This document shows positions 23,751-35,099 of a stretch of 64,000 nt of DNA, piece by piece. The stretch is from Quillaja saponaria (lineage: Eukaryota > Streptophyta > Magnoliopsida > Fabales > Quillajaceae). A program made the position numbers and the translations under genes. A model generated the notes under the pieces. That model was not told where the DNA came from and searched no databases. It saw nothing but the letters and a program-made list of their open reading frames with translations. Position 1 is the first letter of the stretch, and every line of letters starts with the position of its first letter. The stretch is taken from contig CM055608.1 of the NCBI GenBank assembly GCA_029379385.1, positions 28,952,350-29,016,349 of the forward strand, given 5' to 3'.

Positions 23751-25114
23751 CAAGTGTCTGGAAGACGATATCCAGAAACTGATTGTTGATTGGTTAAGAG
23801 GCCTCGCACACGGATCACTTCATTGTTTAAGTTTGAATGTGAACCGTTTGATGAAACGTTATCTACGGTTGAGAAAACTAGATAGGAGATGCATGGATAG
23901 GGAGCTTGAAAGAATTTGATATGTTTTGGCTGCTATAGGTGTGCTTTTAAGCTGGATCAATTTAATCATATCTTGAGCAATACTTGATGGATTTTAGTGA
24001 GGTTTTTTTCATCTTGTAGTCCATTATATGAGCTTTCTAATGAATATTTACGCGCATTGAATGGATTTTTCGTTTTTGAGAAATTTTGTTTTGAATCTAC
24101 AAAGGTCATGATTAAGGTTTATTGTGATGTTATTGTTGTTGTAAGCAGTTTTAGAATAATGCTTTGAAAAAAAATGATTTTGGTGAATGTCCTTTTGTAG
24201 TAGATTAACATATGGATCATTTGATTTAAGAATTACATAAATTGGATGAGTTTTGAATATAGAATGACTTGTTAGAATGTCTTTGAGGTTGAACATGTAT
24301 AGAAAACAACATAAGCTATTTATAGTGTACATCTATAGCAATGATCTTTCTTTATGAATAATGAAGTTATATATATCATCTTCATCTCTTTACATAAAAT
24401 AAAAACATTATAATCATCCAATATGTTGATTATCAACATAGGTAATTCTTATTAAACAGTTGCTCTAGTGCTTTTACTAGTCATGTGTTTGGTTTTAATG
24501 TAAACATCAAACTTGTTTCCTATTAGTGTGCAATGAAATCAATTTAAACCTTTTATTTACTTGGATTTTTTATCTAATAATCTTTCAATGATAAGGAAAC
24601 ATATCATATACCTTTTTATAGAAAACAAAAGATATCCTATAAATGGTTATCACAATTTCCAAATATGAATCTTCTTATCTTCTTAGCCTGTAAAGCATCA
24701 TCATATAGCTTCATAAAATTGTAGTTGAGTGAGATTATAGTTAATCACGTTGTGTGAATTGTTAGATATCGAACAAATATGTCTGTTTTGCTCAATAGTA
24801 ACACAATTTTGAAAACGTGTAAACTGATAATGTAATTACATATACATACATTGTGGACATGCATTATATCAAATACAATATGCAATCATATGAACCATTA
24901 AGCCGTGTAGTGTGCTAATACTTACTCGTCTAGTGTATGAAACATATATAAGAAAATAAAAGGTACAATTTGAGTACATAAATAGTTTACCTAGTTAAAA
25001 AGATCCAACAAAATACCCATTGACATTAGAAAAACAATATTCATCATCATACAATAGTACAAACACTAGTTATGTATGTTGCCAATTTGAATTTATAACA
25101 TGTTTGTCAGCCAT
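23751..25114. other. Intergenic DNA, no gene recognised
   Basis: AT-rich sequence upstream of H1. A minus-strand frame at 24048-24332 (94 codons, Asn/Ile/Leu-rich) looks random. No RNA gene or mobile element was recognised. Confidence 0.5.
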
Positions 25115-25300
25115 GATTTAGATTAGAGATATTTCCTAAAGGACGGTTGTTAAGATATAATAAAAATAATTTATTTTTATATTTAATATCAAAATTGAAC
25201 TAGAATTTAAGTGATATGCAATAAATGATTTGTCAGAATATTTTTAATTTAATTATTGTATTTACTGCACCTTAACCCTTAGGCACTAGTTAACAAACTC
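25115..25300. mobile_element. MULE-type MITE, copy 2 (diverged)
   Basis: The left end (gatttagattagagatattt then cctaaaggacggttgttaag) and the right end (ccttaggcactagttaacaa then actc) are imperfect inverted repeats matching the family terminus. The interior is AT-rich. No clear target duplication was found, in keeping with age. Confidence 0.5.
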
Positions 25301-25769
25301 TTTAATATATTTTCAAACTAGTAATAATTTATCGCATGTCACTCTTTTTTTCCATTTTTGTCCTTTCTCTTTCCCTGTAATCACAACCTCGTTGTAGGCT
25401 AACAATCATTTTTAAAAAAAAATAAATCTGATCAGTTGGCAACAGGCTCAACAGTCATACATATATGTATATATATTTTACAACTCTGCGAATAGCACAA
25501 TTCTCACAACAAATTCACTATTTTTCTCAATTCTCTTATCTCTCACCTATTTGAAGAAAAATTCTGAATATTTTCAATGTATGAATTTTTTTTCATAATT
25601 ATAGTTTATTTCAATTGTGCTATTTATACGTTATTCATATATAATTTATTTATAATTAATATTAACTTAATATAATTAATTTTTAGATGTTGTATATTAA
25701 CTTTGAATAATTTGTTTTGTTTTGTTATTTTATTTTATAAATTCACTTTGAGAAAATTTCACTGCAATT

Positions 25770-26921
25770 ATGGCATCACCAAATGATAGTGCAAATGAAA
25801 GTGAGAAAGATGATGACATTTTTCTTACAACCACATCATTAGTTGTTGCAGCACATGTTTCTTAATAAGTTACAAAGTATTTTACAAAAACACCTTGTAG
25901 AAACTCGCAACAAATAAGACTTGTATGGGTAGAAGAAATTTTGCACAGTAATCCTATTCATTGTCATGAAAATTTAGGATGAAGACACCATACTTCATGA
26001 AAATTGTTGTTATGTTTAAGTGTGTATTGCATAGTGTTATGTTGTTAGCCATTATTGTCATCACGCTACTTAATCCTAAATTCAGGTTTATTCCAATAGA
26101 AATAAAAGAAGATCGATGATACATGCATTTCTTCTAACATTGTATTGGTACCATAAAGGATACTCATATAGCGTGTCATATTCCATTTGATAAGTAAGAG
26201 AAATTCATTAGAGTAAAAGAATATGCAATACAAAATGTGATGGCGACTTATGCAAAATGTGATGGTGACTTGTTTTATGCATCACTTATTTTTAGCAGGA
26301 TAGGCAGGTACCGCTCACAACAACAAGATACTTAGAGAAACCTCGAAGATTTATTCATATAATTTTTCACTCCCACCTCTAGGTAGATACTATTTGGTTG
26401 ATTCAAGATATGGCATGACAAATAGATTTTTACCACTGTACAAATTTAAAAGATATCATCTTTCACACTTTCAAGACATCGCACATGTTTCAAAGAATGA
26501 AAGAGAAATTTTCAATTACCACCATTGAAGTTCAAGGTGTCATCTTTCACACTTTCAAGACATCGCACATGTTCCAAAGAATTAAAGAGAAATTTTCAAT
26601 TACCACCATTCAAGTTTAAGGTGTGCAGTCAAGAGGCTATTTGGAATTTGAAAGAAATGCTTTGCTATTTTGCAAGACATGCTCACCTATTTCTTTAAAC
26701 AACAAGTAAATATTATAATTCCTATCATGGATGTGCATAGATTTATTATAATGGAATCTTCTGGTGACTTAAAATTTCAACCTTATGATAATGATCCTAA
26801 TATTTTGTCGGATCATTTACGAGAAGAGTATTTTAGAGAAGGAGAATTTCGGAGACATGGACTATATGAAGATCCACCAACTTCTCAACACCTAGGCTCA
26901 GGGAGGTTTGTGATAATATAA
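25770..26921 (+). pseudogene. PIF/Harbinger transposase-derived (HARBI1/ALP1-like) pseudogene
   Basis: Pieces of a Harbinger DDE nuclease are readable in several frames with stops and shifts. They include an acidic N-terminus (MASPNDSANESEKDDD), then NPIHCHENL, then PPLGRYYLVDSRYGM followed by LPLYKFKRYHLSHF (family pattern YYLVDAGY … YRGVRYHL), then NYHHSS, and finally ILQDMLTYFFKQQVNI and IMDVHRFI (family pattern ILQDMP … HNFI). The C-terminal 83-codon frame from 26670 stays open. The order matches the family, but the catalytic core is broken and a segment near 26457-26624 is duplicated. It is a dead transposase or ALP1-like copy, not a functional gene. Confidence 0.75.
26457..26624 (+). 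repeat. 84-bp tandem duplication inside the Harbinger pseudogene
   Basis: Units 26457-26540 and 26541-26624 both begin catctttcacactttcaaga and end with ttYaaggtgt. They differ at only a few positions. The unit is 28 codons long, so the duplication itself keeps the frame. Confidence 0.85.
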
Positions 26922-28918
26922 AAAAAGTTATTAGAGCTAGTCGTTGTTAATTTTTTTTTTTTTTTTATTTACATGTAAAAAATTAAATATTAATCTTATT
27001 TTGTAATTTTTAATGATAAATGTCATTTTAATTTAAGTATTATTTTTTCAATAAGTATGTTATTTACAATAATAAAAAGTAATTTATTTAGAATTAAAAC
27101 TAAATATAAAAAAAAGTAAATTTCAACTAAAATTCAAAGCTGGATAAAAATAATTTAATTTCAATTAAAATTTAAAACTGAATAATAATAATTCAATCTT
27201 AAAACATAATAACTGAATATTATTTTTTATAATTTATACACAAATTTATTTTTCAAACCATAGTTACAAATAAAAACTTCTAGACAATCTAAACACACAC
27301 TTAAATGGCAATGAGACAGAGACCATGATTCTTGCCTCTTCACAAAATGAAATGGACGTTAAGTTGCAAATAATATCATTTATGAATTTTCAAGTAATTT
27401 AGAAAGTAGAAACAACCCTGCAATGCGTAAGCTATTGAAATGTTGTAATATATATTTGCATTTATATTTTCATCATGCACTTCCTTTTCTATTTGAAACC
27501 TGCATAATGTGATGTTTTAATATATAAGTGAAAACACCCGAATGGATTTGAATCCTCTAATTTGTTTTAACTCGGAAAATAACTCGTGTTTTATCATCTA
27601 TTTATTAAATAGATATTAACGACAAAAAATATATTTATTTTAAGACTCCATTACATTATGATTTCACCATATTCCAATTAAGTTATAGTGATTCAACTTG
27701 GAACATGAAATATAACTATACTAACAACCATCCCATAATTTGTTTGTTTGTTTTTCTATGTGAAGAAACTGTGTATTACTTTTTTCTACCCAATAGTTGG
27801 GTACTTCTTTGAAATTATTCGTTTATCAAATATTGTATAAACATATGTCAATCTTTCTTTTTTGTTGCTATGATTAAAATGCCTTGATTTAACCAAAACA
27901 TATGATTAATTGAAAACAAGCAATGGTCGTTTCAAATAATTATTTTCAATTTCACAGAGAGAATACTTCTTGAATATTGTTTTAATTGTTAGACAAATTC
28001 ATTATTGAAAATTTACAAAATTTTACATCAATTTCAAAAGACAAAAAATAAATTAATAATTCAGTCACCCTCAAAGAACAAAGTTTGTTTGGACAAGTGT
28101 TAGCCTCCAAACAACGAGAGGAGATGAAATTAATGAAAATGGGAAAGTGCTCAAAGAAATCAAACAAATTAAGAACCATAATTGCTTGGGGTCAAACTTC
28201 CTTTAAGCCATCAAACTAATGAAGGCACTATTTATAAATCCTATTTATTATAATTGAATAAGATATTCAAGCTCCATCAAGTCCTTAATTACGCACTCAC
28301 TCTCATATCAATTAGCAAATTAAGTAATTGTTAATCATTCCATCTATAGTCAAATTTGAGCTGATCTTATTTTCAACAAATTGAAAGTACTATTTAAATA
28401 GTATGTCGTTGTATTAATTAAAACCCTTGAATTGAAGACACATCTATAAGGTATCAATTCATCGTAAGGTCCGTGATTGTTTAGCCAAAAAAAAAAAGAC
28501 TGTAATTTAATTTTCTGTAGACATCATACGACGAGTTGTATCCATATGACTTTACAGATCAATTAATTTGATAATTAGTTTACATTATAACTTATGTTGT
28601 ATTTTAGGCTCAAATTTTTTGGCGTTTCAAGTATTACTTTTATGCTTCTCATGTTTCTCTTGAATCAATCTGTAAACAACATTATGGATTGGAGGATTAT
28701 ATGGTACCCCATCTGATTTGTGAGATTTTAAATACATAACCTACGTGGATGTTATATACACTATTTATTGTATTAGATTGAATCACAACTCTCCATTTTT
28801 CGCAACTTACTACTAGTACTACTGAAAAATAATATAATTATATTTAATCCCAAAATATATTTTAAAATTTTCTTTCTACTACACCCATAATCCAGATGCT
28901 CTCCTATTAATCTAATCT
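26922..28918. other. Harbinger right flank and gene-free DNA
   Basis: AT-rich and without a recognised gene. At 27285-27303 the sequence caatctaaacacacactta reads on the minus strand as a Tourist/Harbinger-type terminus (gtgtgtttagattg), with a TAA typical of the target duplication, and probably marks the right end of the transposase element. The matching left end was not found. Confidence 0.4.
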
Positions 28919-28946
28919 TGTGGGTGGGGTGGGGTGGGGTGGGGTG
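28919..28946. repeat. (GGGGT)n short tandem repeat
   Basis: About five ggggt units (tgggtggggtggggtggggt and onward). It is a potential G-quadruplex-forming stretch in AT-rich intergenic DNA. Confidence 0.8.
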
Positions 28947-29932
28947 GCGATGGGTCAAGAATTGAAGGTTTTGTTGAGATGAGAGGAGGATTGCTAAATG
29001 ATGACACTATGCCTCTCTTTTACATTTGTCTCATATCTGAAATGAAAAGATTTACAGAATACAAATTTGATTCCTATTTTTGAGGATTGCTTAAGGAGAA
29101 CGTAACAAAATACAAAAATCATAAGACATGACTTTGCCATCCATACTAGGACCTTCAGGTTCCAATTCGAAACCTCTACAACCTCCCTACATCCCCGAAC
29201 ATCTCTTTCTTGAAGAGACCACAAGACCACTCTTAAATTTGGGTGCTGGAATGTGTGTGTTGTGGATTATAAAACCAGAGACCTTTTAGTCTATGGTCCT
29301 TTGCCCTCAATTTGCTTTGTTATGCATTTGGATTTCTTTGATTTGAATCCAAATACTATGTTGTTGTTCTAGATCTATTCTACCTCCGTGGTATGTAGAT
29401 AGAGTATGAAGATCTGAAATTAGTGCCACTAAGTTGTCATAGAATCAGTGTTGGAGAAAAGAGTTAAATTGATAATTTCAAATCTATTTGATAGTAAAAC
29501 AAATTTTAATTTATGATAAAACTTAAATTATGTGAAATTGTGGGCAGTTTGAAATCAAAATTTAACAGGTAAAAGATAAAATGTCAAACAAAACATTAAG
29601 CCACTTGTATAAAATACTTAGGTATTTAAAACCCAAAAAAACTAATGGGGTATTGTATAATCACCTTATAGATAACTTCTTCTGATTGAAAGAAAAATCG
29701 AGTTTCTTTTGAATCTTATGTCTATTTTAACGAGTTATTGATAAACAATTCGAGGATAAATGATTTTTACTTTGTGACAAACCAACCGAGGGAATTTAGT
29801 CTCCACTACTCAACATGTGCTAACTAGTCAGTTAAACTAGTGATTATTATTTGTATTTTATCTTTATTATTCTAAAAATTTGAAAATAAAATTTGAGAGT
29901 TTTTAAGAAGAGATACTTATTTTATTTCGAAG

Positions 29933-30600
29933 TTTGTTTAGACGTAATGAATTAAAATTGCAATTCACAATTCAACTATAAAATATGATTTTCAATTTAT
30001 TTGGGTAGACCCCAAATTATAATTTTAAATAATTTTTGTCATTTATTTGTACTTATATTATTATTATTATCAATAATTTAGACATATCATGCCATATTAT
30101 CAGCCACCACCCATCTATCCACTCGCTGTTGTTCGCTATCACAGTCACCATTAACCCGCAGATACAACAGTGACCAATGTCGGAGCTCGCTAAATATGAC
30201 GACAACGAAAACCATCTAGCCCTATTTGAGATAACCATAACCACCTTTGAGATTATCGAAGACGATGACACCATCATCAGGATTAATTAGAGATAACAAC
30301 CACTAATGGAATTTGGCATAATGATGAACCATTAGAATTTGTTGAAAACAATGACAACCATCGTCTGAGACTACAATAACTACCATCATGACCTAGTAGA
30401 GATGACAATTGCCATAGTTAAGATTTGTCAAAATGACAACAACAACCATGATACCCCGTAAGAGATGATGATCAAATATTTGAAGTTCAATTTCTATTGT
30501 GATTCTTGTGTAATTCAGACAATTTTAATTCTAATATAATTAGAATTCATTTTATAATACTTATTTTAGTTATAATTTCATTCGTCCAAATAAAACTATT
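29933..30600. mobile_element. Putative TIR element containing a degenerate minisatellite
   Basis: The left edge (tttgtttagacgtaatgaat) and the inverted right edge (tttatttggacgaatgaaat) are similar, suggesting terminal inverted repeats. The interior 30200-30460 is an imperfect array of ~40-bp units built on 'gagatgacaacaaccatc'. There is no coding capacity. It ends about 185 bp before the TATA box of the S15 gene. Boundaries are approximate. Confidence 0.35.
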
Positions 30601-30784
30601 AACAATGAAAGAAGAATTAAACACACAAAACACGAAACTGAAGGCCCAATTACCAACTATGCCTACAGAATCAAACCCACATCCAACAAATAGTTCACGG
30701 GCTTGGGGCCCGGCTTCAAGGTCTAGTCTAACCGGGAACCTGGGTGGACCCAGTTCAGTGGAATCTAACCCTTGGATGGTTCGA

Positions 30785-30790
30785 TATAAA
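30785..30790 (+). promoter_or_regulatory. TATA box of the ribosomal protein S15 gene
   Basis: TATAAA lies about 104 bp before the start codon. GGCCCA-type site II words (aaggcccaatt near 30642 and ggggcccggc near 30705) lie upstream, as is common in plant ribosomal protein promoters. Confidence 0.6.
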
Positions 30791-30893
30791 TTTACACAAC
30801 TGACAATCTCGCCGGAAGCCCTAGTCGTCAGAGAGAGAAACAAGCACCGAAGGCTGAAGAACAGGGACTTTGGTTTCAATTTCAACCTCAGCC

Positions 30894-33800
30894 ATGGTAA
30901 AGGCCTCACCGCTTTCAATTTTCTATTTCTTTTTCGGCAAAAGAAAATGCAAGAAGATTTTAATTGAAGGAAATCATATTTGGGCATTTTTTCCTTCATT
31001 TTCTCGGGAACCAAACAGGTTAGTTAACTGTTATACTCGTTGTTCTCATTTTTGGTTCATCAGGCGGATGTGGAAACAGATGTTGCTCCAGGCCAGCCGA
31101 AGAAGAGGACGTTCAAGAAGTTTAGTTTTAGAGGTGTTGATCTGGATGCACTCTTAGACATGTCTACTGACGAGCTTGTCAAGCTCTTCAATGCTCGCGC
31201 GCGAAGAAGGTAATCGAATCACGCAGAAAACCTCTACTTCATAACACATTACATAGATGCTTGTATTTGTATTTCATATTTTGCATGATGTTTCAATGTT
31301 AGGTTTCAACGTGGTCTGAAACGGAAGCCTATGGCATTAATCAAGAAACTCCGCAAAGCTGTAAGTCATGTTTGCATATTTTACATAGCTTTTGAGTTTG
31401 ATTTGTCTTTCATAAATAGTATGGCTAATTGTTTTTTATGTGTTTTTTGTTGCATAATTACATCTCTAGTAATGGTCTTTCCTATGTCTGTACTATTTTG
31501 TAATTGAACTTTTCATTAGCAGTTTATTTTGTTATGATGGCGAATTTACATCTATCAAATGGTTGTGTTTGATATTCTCAAAGGAAAGCTACCCAGGTTC
31601 TTTGATTACAATAGTTCACAATTACATTCTGAAGTGATAATGTTTTGAGTGAGATTTAGGCTATATCTTTCTGAAGAGGATAATGAAGTGTAAGATTGTT
31701 GCTTGTTGCGCCCGAGCTTTTCATATGTTCACAAGTCACAGGATATGAGCTGAAACAAAATAGCATTGCTAAAGCAACAATGTTGTCTAGTTTGATTGGT
31801 CACTCACCTATAAACTTGATCTTTACTTGGAGGAGTTAACTCAGTTGCTTGCAGATTCAGGACAACAGTCCTTGACCCAAATTTTGGGATTGCTTACATG
31901 TTACTTAATACAATTATTAGCTTTTCATTTTCCCAATTCAGAGCCCTTTGTACATTCTCACCATTACACATTCTAAATTTAAGAGGGTTAAAGTTTAGTG
32001 GAAGAGTTGCATAGGAAGTAGAAGCATATGTAGATAGAAGTCTTGCTGATGGGAATGGTAATAGTTGGATATTTTCTTGTTGGTTGAATGAACCAGTACA
32101 ATGAGGAATATAAAAATATTACTTTTTTATTATTATATTTTGGGGTTTGGGGATTTTGTGAATAATTTTTCAATTATACTTGTCATACATCAACATGGAC
32201 AACTGGACAGCAGTTTGGTTCCCTAATTCTCTGCTAGTTAGGAACTGATGATTTTGAACCTTAAATGGATTTGGTAATTTTCTCCTATTTCCTTGTTAAT
32301 TACTTATATTCATAAAGTCTATTTGACAGTTTAAAAGCCAATACCCCCGTCATAACATAAAGATGTTTATGTTACTTTATCATTTCATTTGGATAGATAG
32401 TATACAGTGGAAAATGAAGATAGAACTAAGCAATCCTTTTTGACTTTATGAAGGTGGAAGTAAATAAAGCCCCAAGTCCCCAACAAAACCCCTTTATTTT
32501 ACGGTTTTCTTGTTCCTTCCAATAGATTAGGTGAAAATGTTAGGTTGGATAACATTGTACTGAATTTTATTTTTGTAAATACAAGTACCTTGTATCCTCT
32601 GTTGTCATAATCGCACGCACGATTCGATCTAGAGGAATGGTGATACATTTCGCATATTGAATTGGTGGAATGCCTGAATCGGCAGGTGAATCATGGTTCA
32701 GTCATGTATATCGGTGAATTGCACTGAATCACTGATTCACCTATGATTCCCTAAGTTTAGTTGTTTTTTTTTTTTTTTGGTGATGAATAAACAAATCACA
32801 AACCTGAAGATTCTCTGCAAACTTGAAATTCTCCAAATTATAACCTACCCATCCTAAAACAATGCACATCATACTTACCAAGTTGCAATGCAAGTTCTCT
32901 GTCATGTTTAACTGAAACAAAGCAGCGCAATCTCCTTTCCAGTAGCCCAACCTTTGCGAATCACAACCATTACTTCACAACAATCCAACAACCATTTGAT
33001 TGCATCCCCTACTTTATTTTTTGTTTTTTTTATTTATTCTCAGTGAAGCGAAGCTACAGTGGTGCATGTCGGATGTTGTTTTATCTTTTGTTTTGTTATT
33101 GCGCTCTAGTTTTGTCCTTTGTGTTAAAGATCTACAGTTCATTTTTGTTTTGTATTTTTGTTTTTTGGTTTTGTTTGTTATGGATAAAAGACAATAAGGT
33201 TTAAAGGCTTTAGTAGACATTGGATAAGTATAGACTATATTTTTTTAGCTTACCAACTATTAAAAATTAAGTTTTGAATATTTTTTATTTTTTATTTTTA
33301 AAAAATTAATTGAATCATACGATTCAATACAATTCACGATTCATAAAAATATAATTTTGATACACGATTTGACAACTATGCTTGTACTATATGTGGTATA
33401 TTTATTCTTTTCTTAAGTTTCCATTTTCTTTGGTGATGCATGGTACAAGATTTGATACAATTCACTATTCATAAAAATAGAATTTTGATACACAATTTGA
33501 CAACCATGCTTGTACTATATATGGTATATTTATACTTTTCTTAAGTTTTCCATTTTCTTTGGTGATGCATGGTACAATGTTTGACTCTTCTCTTATTATG
33601 AAGTGAATAGTGATACACCTCCTCCTCCTGATGTTGCATAAAATTTCTATAAAATTGAATTATTTCGTCATTTTGGCCCAAAGGGAGAGAACCTTTTTTG
33701 GTTTTAACATTTTGTGTCTTATTTATTGAGACAGAAACGAGAGGCCCCACCTGGTGAAAAGCCAGAGCCAGTTAGGACCCATCTTCGCAACATGATCATT

Positions 33801-33983
33801 GTACCTGAGATGATTGGTAGCATTGTCGGTGTGTACAATGGAAAGACCTTTAATCAAGTGGAGATTAAACCTGAAATGATTAGCCACTACTTAGCTGAAT
33901 TCTCAATAAGTTATAAGCCTGTGAAGCATGGAAGGCCTGGTATTGGTGCTACTCATTCTTCAAGGTTCATCCCTCTCAAGTGA
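30894..33983 (+). CDS. RPS15: 40S ribosomal protein S15 (uS19), cytosolic
   Basis: This is a structural protein of the small cytosolic ribosomal subunit head. Exons 30894-30896, 31064-31209, 31303-31360 and 33735-33983 give 151 residues, the usual plant length. The first coding exon is the ATG alone, followed directly by gtaaag. Diagnostic segments are [55 protein letters not shown] and [17 protein letters not shown], all matching eukaryotic uS19. The third intron (2,374 bp) carries a transposon insertion. I see no lesion in the coding sequence. Numbered plant paralogues (A-F) cannot be distinguished here. Confidence 0.97.
32601..33376. mobile_element. TIR transposon remnant in intron 3 of RPS15
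   Basis: The left end gttgtcataatcgcacgcac and the inverted right end gttgtcaaatcgtgtatcaa match. The interior repeats 'gattcaatacaattcacgat' words typical of a non-autonomous DNA element common in plant genomes. There is no coding frame, and the superfamily is undecided. Confidence 0.5.
33321..33577. repeat. 128-bp direct duplication spanning the element's right end
   Basis: Units 33321-33448 and 33449-33577 both run from gatt(c/t)(a/g)atacaattcac to ggtgatgcatggtacaa. Each contains the element terminus plus about 70 bp of flanking intron, so the duplication happened after insertion. Confidence 0.85.
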
Positions 33984-34874
33984 AGACTTTGCATGTGCTT
34001 TTATTTTCTTTAAATTGAAGAACAACTTTCTGTAGTTGCTAAATTTTGATTAATTATTTAGTGCTTCTGTTATGCTAGGATTTTTGAACTCAATTATGAA
34101 TACTTTTCTAGAGTAACTGAATTACCTATTATGAATTTTCTTAATAATTGTCCCCCCTTCACCAATCCCCAAACTGTGCTTATTATACCAGTCCAATTAA
34201 TTCTCTAATTTGTTTCGCTGGGAAACTGTAATATTGTTTGTATAGCCATATCTGTAAAATAGGTTTTTGAAGATGCAGAATGTGTATAAGGAATTCCAAA
34301 GACTATGTACTCTCTTTATTTCAACCTCATTGAGGGACTATTGCCTGTGAATAATGATTTGGGCTTTACTGACCAAAATGACTTGAGATTGAAGCTTGGT
34401 AACCTTTCTGCTTGTGAAATTTCGTAGATTCTAATGTGCTGCTAGCCAGCTATGTCTTTATTGTGTCTCTTTTTCCTTGTGGTTCTGATCATGTTTTCTA
34501 ATTGTGTGACACAGCCAAGCAGTTACTGTAATTTCTGATGTAATAAAACGAAGCAGTTTTCCTTGTTGTAAGCAAACTTGATTCAGTTAAACAATTCCAA
34601 TGGGCAAACCGCAATTAATTTGTTTACCTATGGTAATTATGTAGACTCTTAAGTTTATTGTGGTCACTGGCCAAAAACAACAGCAAATGAATTATGATGA
34701 GGATTTATAGGCCCTACAAGATGGGAGACACTTTGTCAATTAGATCTTTAACATAGTACAGAATTCAATTAAGAATATAATACTAAATAACATGATTAGG
34801 AAAAAAGAAAAGGATAAGCAATTAGAATATAGAACTAAAGAATAGGTGTAGGCTCCTAACCCTATACTAATAGG

Positions 34875-35099
34875 TTATCTCAATATAGCATCAGTTTTGT
34901 CAGAAGTGGTGAGCGGTGTAGTGGGGCCCACACCCGAACCTGGAAGAAGAGGCAGCTTTGGATGTAGCCACCAGTTGCACAGTTTCCACATGCTCCCGAC
35001 TCCGCAACTTTTCCCAAAACGCTGTCGCAGACCTTTGACCCTACAATCGCCGCTCACAACGGAATAAATGAGTAATACAGTGGCGGCCGTTTCATTCAT
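34875..35099 (-). other. GC-richer island with an orphan 74-codon frame
   Basis: The block is distinctly richer in G+C than its surroundings and open for 74 codons on the minus strand (…GLRQRFGKSCGVGSMWKLCN…). No family was recognised and no clear gene structure is visible. It could be a short gene, a promoter/CpG-like island or a decayed element. A palindromic TCP-type site lies inside it. Confidence 0.2.
34921..34931. promoter_or_regulatory. Palindromic TCP-type site GTGGGGCCCAC
   Basis: A perfect palindrome containing class I and class II TCP words, inside the GC-richer island about 0.94 kb downstream of the RPS15 stop codon. Target gene unknown. Confidence 0.35.

Noticed and set aside
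30547..31014. 155-codon minus-strand frame across the RPS15 promoter and first intron
   Set aside because: It overlaps the promoter, leader and splice sites of a certain gene, shows no domain, and lacks gene structure of its own.
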